A stretch of 10,298 nt of DNA from Clostridia bacterium (lineage in GTDB: Bacteria; Bacillota; Clostridia; Christensenellales; Aristaeellaceae). The position numbers were made by a program, and so were the translations under genes. How positions within the stretch are numbered: the stretch's first letter is position 1; the number at the start of each line of letters is the position of its first letter. The notes under the pieces are model-generated. The model made no database searches. It was not told where the DNA came from and saw only the letters and a program-made list of their open reading frames with translations. Shown here piece by piece: positions 1-6,821 of the stretch. Location: NCBI GenBank assembly GCA_024404275.1, contig JAKSQG010000052.1, positions 1-10,298 on the forward strand. The letters are read 5' to 3'.

Positions 1-494
1 TCCAACAGATAACGGTGACCAAGGGTAAAGGGATTGGCATTCATGACGACCGCTGCCGTTTTTTCCCGCGGGCTGTCAGCTTGCTTCAGCGTTTTCAGCC
101 AACTTGAAAAACCCGTCCGGCGGTTTTCCATAAAAACCAGTTTGTCCGGGACACGGGCGATCTCATAAAACCCCAAATCCTGAAAGAATCCCGCGCTCTT
201 CGGTTTGGTATAGAGGAAAAGGTGCATGTTGCCCCTTTCCGCCTGTACCTCACACAGATGAGACACGACAAGGTTCATCAGCCCTTCCCCTTGATGCCGG
301 TGATCCACCGCCATACACCGCAGGGTATTGGCAAAGCAGCTGCCGGTGGCACAAAGGGTAAAGTCATCATCATATACACCGCAGGTATAATCCAAATGAG
401 CGTCCCTGCTGATGCCTTCCTGTATCAGGAGCTTTTCCACAGCCGCCATGGCGCGTTTGTTCGATGCCGAAATAGGCGCGACCGAGTATGCCAT
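1..494 (-). CDS. citC: [Citrate (pro-3S)-lyase] ligase CitC, partial (C-terminus beyond window edge)
   Basis: CitC uses ATP and acetate to acetylate the phosphoribosyl-dephospho-CoA group on CitD, switching citrate lyase on in the cytoplasm. About 164 residues are visible, of roughly 340-350 usual for the family. Residues about 1-120 look like the N-terminal GNAT-type domain, with an RHQGEG acetyl-CoA-loop motif near 66-71. Residues 150-164 enter the nucleotidyltransferase domain with the signature NANPFTLGH (152-160), the HxGH-like ATP site typical of CitC. The ATG at 494 is chosen because AAGGAG lies 8-10 bases upstream. The preceding citF ends 31 bases earlier, so it is the next gene of the same operon. 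Here citC follows citF, whereas in Klebsiella and E. coli it precedes citD. The 3' end is cut by the window, not by a visible mutation. Confidence 0.93.
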   Translation of the reverse strand, partial: MAYSVAPISASNKRAMAAVEKLLIQEGISRDAHLDYTCGVYDDDFTLCATGSCFANTLRCMAVDHRHQGEGLMNLVVSHLCEVQAERGNMHLFLYTKPKSAGFFQDLGFYEIARVPDKLVFMENRRTGFSSWLKTLKQADSPREKTAAVVMNANPFTLGHRYLL

Positions 495-525
495 GATGAT
501 GACTCCTTCCTTTGTTTGATGATGA

Positions 526-2082
526 TTACAGCTTTACGGGCTTGATTTTGCGTACAACATCCAGGATGGTGCCATCGCGGGCTTCCAGCACGGCAACGAC
601 CTTGTCTTCCCATTCCAGGTCATCCGGGGTGCCGACCAGGCTGTACGCCTTCTCCTGCAGGGACTCAATGGTCACATGCGGGATGCCGGCTTCGTCCAGG
701 CACTGAATCAGGTCGGGGCGCAGCGGGTTGACGGCGATGCCGTAATCGGTCACCAGCACGTCCACGCAGTCGCCGGGGGTCGTCACGGTCACCACGTTTT
801 TGCAAACAGTCGCCATGCGGCCGCGCACAAGGGGGGTGACAATGATGCAGCACTTGCTGCCGGCTGCCGTATCGGGATGCCCGCCGGGGGCGCCGCGCAG
901 CACGCCGTCAGAACCGGTCAGCACGTTCACGTTGAAGCCGGTATCGATCTCCAGAGCAGCCAGTACCACAAAGTCCAGCTTGTTGACAAATGCGCCTTTA
1001 TTAGCGGGGTTGGCGTACTGACTGGCGCTCATCTCATAATGACCGGGCGTCTGGTTGATGCTGTTCACGGCGTCCAGGTCAAAGTCCTGCACGTCAATGA
1101 CCTTGCCGACCAGGCCCTTTTTGAGCATTTCGACCATGGGGCCGCAGATGCCGCCAATGGCCCAGCCCATCTTGATGCCGCGCTTGTTCATCTCCTGCTC
1201 CAGGAACAGGTTGGCCGCCAGGGAGGGGCCGCCGACGCCGGTCTGGAAGGAGAAACCATCCTTGAAATAGGGGGTGGAGGCGATCACCTTCGCCACGTTT
1301 TCCGCCATCATCAGGTCACGGGGATTCTGGCTGATACGGGCAGCGGCGGAAGCGATCTTCTTGGGGTTGCCGATGGAATCGACTACCACTACGGCGTCCA
1401 CATCGATCGCCTCCACAGAGGCGGGCATATTCGGGAAGTCTACCAGGCAGTCGGTCACAACGATCACATGGTCGGCATACTTGGCGTCCGTCATCGCATA
1501 ACCCAGGGAGCCGCAGTTGCTCTTGCCGCCGATGCCGCGGCAGTTGCCGACGCAGTCACTGGTGGGAGCGGCCACCACGGCGATATCAATGTGCACCTCA
1601 CCGGCCTCAATGGCGCGGGGACGGCCGCCGTGGCTGCGGATGATGGCAGGGGTCTTCAGCTTGCCCGCGGAAACGACCTCACCGATCTTACCGCGGATAC
1701 CGCTGGTCTGGATGGCAACGACTTTGCCATCCTCAATGTACTGGGCAACGGGGTCGTGTGCCTCTCCCAGAGAAGTGGCGGCGATGGTGATCTCGTCCAG
1801 ACCAAGCTCCTCAATGGCGGCCTGCATGACCATGTTGACAACAAAGTCACCGTTGCGCAGATGATGATGGAAGGAGAAGGTCATGCCGCTCCTGGCGCCC
1901 ACGGCCTTCAGCGCGTCCACGATGGAGTCAACGATTTTGCTCTCCTGAGGCTTCTCATAGCGGCGGGTCTTCGGGGCGGCCTTCTGCATGTACTTGCCGT
2001 CCATGTAATTCTTGCCCTGATACACCTCACGGCCATTCGTCAGCAGACTTTCGGGAATGTCGCGACCTACAGCGTTTTTCAT
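526..2082 (-). CDS. citF: Citrate lyase alpha subunit (citrate:ACP transferase) CitF
   Basis: CitF exchanges the acetyl group on the CitD prosthetic arm for citrate, giving citryl-ACP and acetate. It acts in the cytoplasmic CitDEF complex. The 518-residue product matches the family's usual length of about 505-520. Recognisable blocks in order are the start MKNAVGRDIP, SFHHHLRNGDF (70-80), SHGGR (150-154), GSLGYA (191-196), GFSFQTGVGG (276-285), and ALEIDTGFNVNVLTGSDGV (376-394) followed by RGAPGGH. The last is the most strongly conserved stretch of CitF. The ATG overlaps the citE stop (ATGA), with a GAGGGGG ribosome site inside citE, so translation is probably coupled. It has no internal stop or frameshift. 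A long ORF runs antisense to it but is a shadow. Confidence 0.97.
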   Translation of the reverse strand: MKNAVGRDIPESLLTNGREVYQGKNYMDGKYMQKAAPKTRRYEKPQESKIVDSIVDALKAVGARSGMTFSFHHHLRNGDFVVNMVMQAAIEELGLDEITIAATSLGEAHDPVAQYIEDGKVVAIQTSGIRGKIGEVVSAGKLKTPAIIRSHGGRPRAIEAGEVHIDIAVVAAPTSDCVGNCRGIGGKSNCGSLGYAMTDAKYADHVIVVTDCLVDFPNMPASVEAIDVDAVVVVDSIGNPKKIASAAARISQNPRDLMMAENVAKVIASTPYFKDGFSFQTGVGGPSLAANLFLEQEMNKRGIKMGWAIGGICGPMVEMLKKGLVGKVIDVQDFDLDAVNSINQTPGHYEMSASQYANPANKGAFVNKLDFVVLAALEIDTGFNVNVLTGSDGVLRGAPGGHPDTAAGSKCCIIVTPLVRGRMATVCKNVVTVTTPGDCVDVLVTDYGIAVNPLRPDLIQCLDEAGIPHVTIESLQEKAYSLVGTPDDLEWEDKVVAVLEARDGTILDVVRKIKPVKL

Positions 2083-2993
2083 ACCAGATCCCCCTCATAC
2101 ATGCCGCAGGCCTTCGCCAGCTTGAGCGTGCGCTCGGCGCCGGGAATAAAGGCCACGTCGACCATTTTGCCATTGACAGTAAACACGCCGATGCCCTTGG
2201 CCTGCGCCTCGCGGAAGGCGCTGACCCACGCTTCGGCCTGCGCTACTTCCTTCTCGGTGGGTGCAAAGATCTCGTGCACGGGACGGATCTGCTTGGGGTT
2301 GATCAGCGATTTGCCATCAAAGCCCATTTCCTTGTTTTGGCGTACCTCGGCCAGGAAGCCTTCGGTGTCATCCAGATCGGTAAATACGGTATCAAAGCAC
2401 TGCACACCGGCGGCACGGGCGGCGATCAGCATCTGACCGCGGGCCACCAACATATCCACACCGCTTACGGTGGGCTTGGTCTGCATGCACTTGCGGAAGT
2501 CGCCGCCGGAGATGGCCACGCCAAACATACGGGGAGAAGCGGCGCAGATCTCGTAGGCGTTGAGGATACCCTTGGGGCTTTCCAGGGCGGCCATCAGCAG
2601 CGTGCGACCCACTTCTACGCCGAATTCCTTTTCGGCCTCTTCCACAGCCTTTTCCACGGTCAGCACATCCTGCGCGCTTTCGCACTTGGCAATGCGGATG
2701 CCGTCGGCACCGCCGGCCACACACACGCGGATGTCCTCCTGCCAATGGGGCGTATCCAGACCGTTGATGCGCACGATCACTTCGGTGTCGCCGTAATCAA
2801 TGGTCTTGAGGGCATGATACAGGGAGAAACGGGCCGCGTCCTTCTGGTTTTCGGCCACGGCATCCTCCAGATCCAGCATGATGGAGTCCACACCGTAGAT
2901 GTAGGCGTCCTTGATCAGGCCGGGTTTCTGCGCGTTCATGAACATCATGGAACGGCGCAGACGGAAACGTTCAGGTCTGGGACGAGGAATCAT
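2079..2993 (-). CDS. citE: Citrate lyase beta subunit (citryl-ACP lyase) CitE
   Basis: CitE cleaves citryl-ACP to oxaloacetate and acetyl-ACP, the carbon-carbon bond step of citrate lyase. The 304-residue protein has the HpcH/HpaI TIM-barrel pattern: RRSMMFMNA (14-21), MLDLEDAV (39-46), RINGLD with the substrate arginine (R75), ALESPKG with the metal-binding glutamate (E138), GGDF with the metal-binding aspartate (D165), and GFDGKSLINPKQI (224-236). At 162-166 it reads SGGDF where enterobacterial CitE has GAEDY, so one usually acidic position is glycine while the metal-ligand aspartate is kept. The ATG at 2993 overlaps the citD stop by 4 bases (ATGA), and GGGGAGG lies in the citD end. CitE-like paralogues exist that act on other acyl-CoAs, but position between citD and citF settles the role. 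Confidence 0.96.
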   Translation of the reverse strand: MIPRPRPERFRLRRSMMFMNAQKPGLIKDAYIYGVDSIMLDLEDAVAENQKDAARFSLYHALKTIDYGDTEVIVRINGLDTPHWQEDIRVCVAGGADGIRIAKCESAQDVLTVEKAVEEAEKEFGVEVGRTLLMAALESPKGILNAYEICAASPRMFGVAISGGDFRKCMQTKPTVSGVDMLVARGQMLIAARAAGVQCFDTVFTDLDDTEGFLAEVRQNKEMGFDGKSLINPKQIRPVHEIFAPTEKEVAQAEAWVSAFREAQAKGIGVFTVNGKMVDVAFIPGAERTLKLAKACGMYEGDLV

Positions 2994-3292
2994 TTCAGTG
3001 CACCTCCCCAGGGAAGATTTTTATCACTTTTACCACAGGAACGAAAAACCGCGCATTCCACGCGAGCCTTGATGGTGCAGTCAAGCGCGCCTTTATCAAC
3101 GATCGTGACTTTAGCATTGGTGACTTCCAGACGCTCAAGCGTTTCCAGCACGGTCGCCTTGATCTGCCGGCCGTACTGATTCATGACGCTGGAAGTGATG
3201 TCCAGCTCAATGCCGTTCTCGATCGGTTCAATCGCTACCTGCAGATCGCTGGATTCCAGCGTACCCGCAACCGCGTTGTTTTCGATCTTCAT
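2990..3292 (-). CDS. citD: Citrate lyase gamma subunit (acyl carrier protein) CitD
   Basis: CitD is the acyl carrier of citrate lyase. Its 2'-(5''-triphosphoribosyl)-3'-dephospho-CoA arm carries acetyl and citryl groups between CitF and CitE. The 100-residue protein matches the family's usual 95-100. The block AVAGTLESSD places Ser14 at the same position as the serine that carries the prosthetic group in Klebsiella CitD. KGALDC and the near-terminal LPW motif are also typical. The reading frame stays open upstream for 51 codons, but ATG 3292 is chosen because GGGAGGAAG lies just before it and MKIENNAVAGTLES aligns with family N-termini. It is the first citrate lyase gene. I see no convincing promoter directly ahead of it, so it probably depends on readthrough from tctA. 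Confidence 0.96.
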   Translation of the reverse strand: MKIENNAVAGTLESSDLQVAIEPIENGIELDITSSVMNQYGRQIKATVLETLERLEVTNAKVTIVDKGALDCTIKARVECAVFRSCGKSDKNLPWGGALK

Positions 3293-3328
3293 TATTTCTT
3301 CCTCCCGTGAAGAATTTTCTTTTATTTT

Positions 3329-3343
3329 TTTGAATGGTTCAAA
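3329..3343 (-). promoter_or_regulatory. 15-bp dyad TTTGAA-N3-TTCAAA ahead of citD
   Basis: A perfect 6-bp inverted repeat with a 3-base spacer lies about 37 bases upstream of the citD start, in an A-rich stretch of the citD leader. It could be a regulator site or a weak hairpin in the mRNA. A fair -35-like TTGAAC overlaps it, but no good -10 follows at the right distance, so I do not call a promoter here. Confidence 0.25.
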
Positions 3344-3378
3344 GCTTTTTCGAGTCCGGCAGCATCCTTCAAAGAGAC

Positions 3379-3400
3379 GCGGATGTCCGAAGACATCCAC
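3379..3400 (-). other. Stable UUCG-tetraloop hairpin in the tctA-citD spacer
   Basis: Read on the minus strand, GGATGTC-TTCG-GACATCC is a perfect 7-bp stem closed by a cUUCGg tetraloop. It extends to 9 bp with one G-U pair. This loop is exceptionally stable in RNA. It is not followed by a run of T, so it is not a classical terminator. A role in protecting or positioning the 5' end of a processed citDEFC message is plausible but inferred. Confidence 0.5.
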
Positions 3401-3425
3401 GTTCCGGATACAACCCCGATTTGGT

Positions 3426-3466
3426 AAAACCCGCGCAGAACCCACGCGAACGCAGGCCTGCGCGGG
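3426..3466 (-). terminator. Intrinsic-terminator-like hairpin after tctA
   Basis: Directly after the tctA stop, the minus strand reads CCCGCGCAG, then a 19-base loop, then CTGCGCGGG followed by TTTT. The 9-bp stem is perfect and GC-rich. The loop side also contains the 12-bp palindrome CGCAGGCCTGCG (3451-3462), so alternative foldings exist. The short T run suggests a leaky terminator, which fits citDEFC being expressed by partial readthrough. Confidence 0.55.
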
Positions 3467-3479
3467 TAACCTGTTGATT

Positions 3480-5003
3480 TTAATTGGCCTTGGCCTTTTT
3501 GCCGGTCAGCTTCTTCAGCAGCGGCAGATACAGGGGACTGAGCAGCATCAGGATGCACGCGCTCATCACGATCGCGGCGATGGGGGTTCCAAACAGGGCC
3601 TGGAACACATTGGCGCGGTTCATCACATAGGCACGGCTGAAATGCTCTTCGCACATGCGGCCGAGAACCAGACCGAGAACGATGGCAGCGCTGTTCAGGT
3701 GCATGTATTTGACTGCAATGCCCAAAGCACCGGCCAGAACCATGATGAATACACCAATGGCTGCGCCCTCGGAGTAGGAACCGATGACAGCCAGCATGAT
3801 AATGATCGGTCCGAGATAGAAGTAAGGAATTGCCAGAATCTGCGCGAACACCTTGGCAATACCCATGGCAACGATAACCATCAGAATGTTGGTCACGATC
3901 ATGGTGATGAAGGTGGCGGACAGGTATTCGGGCTGATTGGTCAGCAGGAGGGGACCCATCTGAACGCCTTTCAGGGCCAGAGCGGAAGCCATAACGGCAG
4001 CCGCGTTACCGCCGGGGATACCCAGGCAGAGCAGCGGGACCATGGCGCCGCCGGTCGCGGCGTTGTTGGATGCTTCGGAAGCGGCGATACCATCGATGAT
4101 ACCGGTACCGAACTTTTCGGGATACTTGGAGAGCTTGTTCTCCATGGTGTAGCACATGAAGGAGGCGATGGTTGCGCCAGCGCCGGGCAGAATACCGATC
4201 ACAGTACCCACCACAGAGCAACGCAGCAGCGTCCACTTGACGCCCCAGACTTCCTTCAGAGAGGGCATCTTGGTGCTGACCTTGCCGTTCGTGCCGCCGA
4301 CGCCATCCTGAGCGGACAGGCGCTTCTTGGCGTTGGTCTGCTTGAGGACTTCAGTCACGGCGAACAGACCGATCAGTACGGGGATCATGTCAACACCAGC
4401 CATCAGTTCACGGGAACCGAAAGTAAGGCGGGTCACACCGGCCTGGGGATCCTGACCGATACAGGCCAGCAGCAGACCAATCAGACCGGAAATGATGGTC
4501 GTCAGAATGTGATCCATATCCAAGACGGACAGAATGGACAGACCCAGGAAGGTGATGGCGAACAGGTCACCCTGACCGAACGCCAGAGCAGCCTTGGCCA
4601 GGGGGCTGGCCATGGCAAACATGACGATAGCGGAGAACAGACCGCCAACGGCAGAAGCCAGCAGGGCGATGCCCAGAGCTTTTCCGGCCTCGCCGCGCTG
4701 CGCCATGGGATATCCGTCAAACGTCGTGGGGGCGGAAGACGGAACGCCGGGGATTTTAAACAGAATGGCGGTAATGGAACCACCGGTAATGGAAGAGCAG
4801 TAGATGGCGGTCAGGAACACGATGGCCGGCACAGGACCCATCGTATAAGTGAAGGTCAGGCCCAGGGCAACGGCCATGGTGGCAGAAACGCCGGGCAGAG
4901 CACCGAAGATCGTACCCAGAACAATGGCCAGGATGACCATCAGGAACTGACCACCGGCAAAAACAGCGGACAAACCGCTGACAAACATCTCACCGAAACT
5001 CAC
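3480..5003 (-). CDS. tctA: Tripartite tricarboxylate transporter large permease TctA
   Basis: TctA is the large integral-membrane subunit of the TctCBA secondary transporter, which imports a tricarboxylate delivered by TctC using an ion gradient. The 507-residue length is standard. Two family repeats are clear: GALPGVSATMAVALGLTFT (34-52) followed by GGSITAILFKIPGVPSS (74-90) and DGYPMA, then GILPGAGATIASF (270-282) followed by SEASNNAATGGAMVPLLCLG (309-328) and IPGG. Hydrophobic segments fill most of the rest, with a polar cytoplasmic-type stretch near 221-250. The start is GTG at 5003, with AAGGAGG about 10 bases upstream and 15 bases after the tctB stop. Position ahead of citrate lyase genes suggests citrate as substrate; the sequence alone does not prove it. 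Confidence 0.96.
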   Translation of the reverse strand: MSFGEMFVSGLSAVFAGGQFLMVILAIVLGTIFGALPGVSATMAVALGLTFTYTMGPVPAIVFLTAIYCSSITGGSITAILFKIPGVPSSAPTTFDGYPMAQRGEAGKALGIALLASAVGGLFSAIVMFAMASPLAKAALAFGQGDLFAITFLGLSILSVLDMDHILTTIISGLIGLLLACIGQDPQAGVTRLTFGSRELMAGVDMIPVLIGLFAVTEVLKQTNAKKRLSAQDGVGGTNGKVSTKMPSLKEVWGVKWTLLRCSVVGTVIGILPGAGATIASFMCYTMENKLSKYPEKFGTGIIDGIAASEASNNAATGGAMVPLLCLGIPGGNAAAVMASALALKGVQMGPLLLTNQPEYLSATFITMIVTNILMVIVAMGIAKVFAQILAIPYFYLGPIIIMLAVIGSYSEGAAIGVFIMVLAGALGIAVKYMHLNSAAIVLGLVLGRMCEEHFSRAYVMNRANVFQALFGTPIAAIVMSACILMLLSPLYLPLLKKLTGKKAKAN

Positions 5004-5018
5004 GATTTATCCACCTCC

Positions 5019-5540
5019 TTAAACAAGACTTTCGAGGAACAGGGCCATGTTGCGCAGGAAGGGAACCTCGCCGCGGGGCAGGTTCACATCCAACAGACCG
5101 CAGAAGAGCAGATGCAGCACGAAGGCCAGCACCACAGAGACGATCAGTAGACGCCAGATCTTCTTTTCGCCCAGCAGCATGCCATAGAAAAACAGCACCA
5201 GGAAAGCGGTGACAACAAAGCCCAGATACTCCAGGACAAAGGCAGCGGCAGCGAGAACGACCATGCCCAGGAACATCTTGGACTTGAGGAATTCCCAGCT
5301 GTTTTTGCCGAAGGTCTTGAGGTTGAAGTCCTTGTTGTTCTTATTCTTGAGGATGATTTTGACAATGTTGGCAATCAGGCAGATCATCAGCAGAATGATG
5401 ATCAGTTTCGGCCAAACATCTGGCATCAGATTGTTGGGATTCTTCAGATAACTCTTCGGAATCTTGGCTTCCAGAACGTGTGTGAAATAGGTATAGCCCA
5501 GGAACACGACCAGGAGCACATTGCAGAACAGCTCAAACAA
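5019..5540 (-). CDS. tctB: Tripartite tricarboxylate transporter small permease TctB
   Basis: TctB is the small membrane subunit that pairs with TctA. TctB proteins are poorly conserved, so the call rests on size, topology and position. The 173 residues show four hydrophobic stretches: about 3-20, 44-64, 89-122 (long enough for one to two passes) and 129-150. A lysine- and asparagine-rich loop (65-88) separates the second and third. The end carries LLDVNLPRGEVP (149-160), which resembles the LPxG-type tail common in TctB. The start is TTG at 5540: a stop lies three codons upstream in frame, no earlier start exists, and AAGGAG sits 10 bases before it. The weak TTG start, plus the upstream terminator, should keep TctB below TctC in amount. 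Confidence 0.9.
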   Translation of the reverse strand: MFELFCNVLLVVFLGYTYFTHVLEAKIPKSYLKNPNNLMPDVWPKLIIILLMICLIANIVKIILKNKNNKDFNLKTFGKNSWEFLKSKMFLGMVVLAAAAFVLEYLGFVVTAFLVLFFYGMLLGEKKIWRLLIVSVVLAFVLHLLFCGLLDVNLPRGEVPFLRNMALFLESLV

Positions 5541-5572
5541 AAGCGTTCAACTCCTTATACTTTCATAAATAG

Positions 5573-5606
5573 AAAAATGCAGAAGGAGGGACAGCCCTCC
5601 CTCTGC
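5573..5606 (-). terminator. Intrinsic terminator between tctC and tctB
   Basis: Read on the minus strand, a 12-bp stem with one G-U pair (GCAGAGGGAGGG / CCCTCCTTCTGC) encloses a CTGT loop and is followed by ATTTTTCT. It lies 31 bases after the tctC stop and about 35 bases before the tctB start. Placement after the binding-protein gene is a common way to make more binding protein than permease. Confidence 0.8.
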
Positions 5607-5637
5607 CAGGATGGGTGATGTTGTGACAATCAGAGAA

Positions 5638-6633
5638 TTACTTCAGATCGTCGTAGTCCTTCTCCAGCAGATCCTGCTCGAGATAGTAGTCACGCAGATC
5701 CTTGTACTCGGCCAGTTCGAAGTTGCGCAGGTCTTCGCCGGCGGCATGGATTTCACGCTCGTCGTAAGCGGCATCATGCAGGAACTGCTGCCAGGTGGGA
5801 TCCAGGCGGGCTTCTTCGACAGCGGCGACCAGAGCGTCGATAGCGCCCTGAGGAGTGCCCTTCTTGGCGAAGATGGCGCGCCAGGGACCGGCGTAAGAAT
5901 CGATGCCGACATCAGCGGTGCACTCGCACTCGGGGAAGATGCTCAGACGATGCTCGCAGAACACCAGGATGGGCATAACGTCGCCGGACTCGATCAGACC
6001 GCTCACGTCGTCATAACCGCCAACAGCCAGGTCGACGTGGCCGCCGGCCAGGTCGGAGTTGACTTCGGAACCATCGGAGTAGGTAACGATGTTAAGAGCC
6101 AAGTCGCCGGTGGCGATCTCCAGGCACATGCCGTCAACGCCGGTGGCGGTCATCATGCCAACGCTCACCTCGTAGGGATGGGCGGCTACATACTGGGTCA
6201 GCTCGGTCCAGTTGGAAACACCATAGCGCTCCATGGAAACCTTGGAGGCATACAGCATGTTGATGGAGTGCATCAGCATGTCAACGGGAATCAGTTCATC
6301 CTTGAAGTCCATGGAGGTGTAACCGGACAGATCCTGGATGATCAGGGACTGAGTACCAACCATGAAGGTGTAGCCGTCAGCGGGCTGCTTGTAGGTGTAT
6401 TCCAGACCGTTTACGCCGCCGGCACCGGTCACGTTGTTGACTTCAACGGGAACGCCGAGAATCTTGGTCAGCAGGAGCGCCATGGGACGGATAGCACCGT
6501 CAGCGCCGCCGCCCAGACCCCAGGGGCAGACGATTTCGATCTTGCGTTCGAACTTCCAGTCTTCAGCAGAAGCCAGGGAGCACAGACCCACGATCATGAT
6601 CAGAGAGAGAACCAGAGCGATGATCTTCTTCAT
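5638..6633 (-). CDS. tctC: Tripartite tricarboxylate transporter substrate-binding protein TctC
   Basis: TctC is the extracytoplasmic receptor that binds the carboxylate and hands it to TctA/TctB. The 331 residues match the family. Residues 1-23 are a signal peptide (MKK, hydrophobic core, cleavage after A-S-A). The mature part starts with EIVCPWGLGGGADGAIRP (33-50), the family's PxxxGGxxD/N ligand-loop pattern, then VTGAGGVNG (68-76) and KQPADGYTFMVG (82-93), both typical of TctC/Bug proteins. The ATG at 6633 has GAGGAGG about 9 bases upstream. The signal peptide holds a cysteine (C18), but the residues before it (V-G-L) do not form a lipobox. It is the first gene of the operon. Bug-type receptors bind many small carboxylates; citrate is inferred from the downstream citDEF. 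Confidence 0.95.
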   Translation of the reverse strand: MKKIIALVLSLIMIVGLCSLASAEDWKFERKIEIVCPWGLGGGADGAIRPMALLLTKILGVPVEVNNVTGAGGVNGLEYTYKQPADGYTFMVGTQSLIIQDLSGYTSMDFKDELIPVDMLMHSINMLYASKVSMERYGVSNWTELTQYVAAHPYEVSVGMMTATGVDGMCLEIATGDLALNIVTYSDGSEVNSDLAGGHVDLAVGGYDDVSGLIESGDVMPILVFCEHRLSIFPECECTADVGIDSYAGPWRAIFAKKGTPQGAIDALVAAVEEARLDPTWQQFLHDAAYDEREIHAAGEDLRNFELAEYKDLRDYYLEQDLLEKDYDDLK

Positions 6634-6708
6634 AGAGTTTTCCTCCTCTTATATTTCTTAAACGGTATGCATTTGCATCCGTCCAAGTTTCATAAATACC
6701 GGAATACC

Positions 6709-6722
6709 TGCTGTCATCAGCA
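6709..6722 (-). promoter_or_regulatory. Dyad TGCTG-N4-CAGCA in the tctC 5' leader
   Basis: This perfect 5-bp inverted repeat lies about 20-33 bases downstream of the expected tctC transcript start. A second small dyad, ATGCA-TT-TGCAT, lies at 6667-6678 nearer the ribosome site. Either could be a repressor site in the roughly 108-base leader. Arms this short can occur by chance. Confidence 0.25.
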
Positions 6723-6748
6723 TTTGATTAAGAACGTTCCATGAGAAA

Positions 6749-6777
6749 ATAATAGACGATACACTTCAAAAACTCAA
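6749..6777 (-). promoter_or_regulatory. Sigma-A-type promoter for the tctCBA-citDEFC operon
   Basis: On the minus strand, TTGAGT (-35, at 6772-6777) is separated by exactly 17 bases from TATTAT (-10, at 6749-6754). Transcription would start near 6742, giving a leader of about 108 bases before the tctC ATG. It is the best promoter match upstream of the operon. Confidence 0.65.
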
Positions 6778-6789
6778 ATACAGAAACGG

Positions 6790-6804
6790 TTATGCGAAGC
6801 ATAA
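6790..6804 (-). promoter_or_regulatory. Candidate activator site TTATGC-N3-GCATAA upstream of the tctC promoter
   Basis: A perfect 6-bp inverted repeat is centred about 55 bases upstream of the predicted transcript start, just behind the -35 box. It contains a T-N11-A pattern like LysR-type regulator boxes, and the position suits an activator. A further TTATGC half-site lies at 6813-6818, within the palindrome TATGCATA (6814-6821). No regulator gene is in the window, so the binding protein is unknown. Confidence 0.4.
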
Positions 6805-6821
6805 GCGTGCCCTTATGCATA

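Noticed and set aside
676..2436. 586-codon plus-strand ORF opposite citF and citE
   Set aside because: It is a shadow of two unmistakable citrate lyase genes, with His/Ala/Gly/Asp-rich composition and no domain pattern.
3293..3445. Longer citD reading frame starting 51 codons upstream
   Set aside because: The extension runs through the terminator-side spacer and UUCG hairpin. The ATG at 3292 has the ribosome site and gives the family-standard 100 residues with Ser14 in place.
3183..5150. 655-codon plus-strand ORF opposite tctA and citD
   Set aside because: It is exactly antisense to well-recognised TctA, is rich in Gln, Gly, His and Asp as expected of a shadow frame, and has no family likeness or ribosome site.
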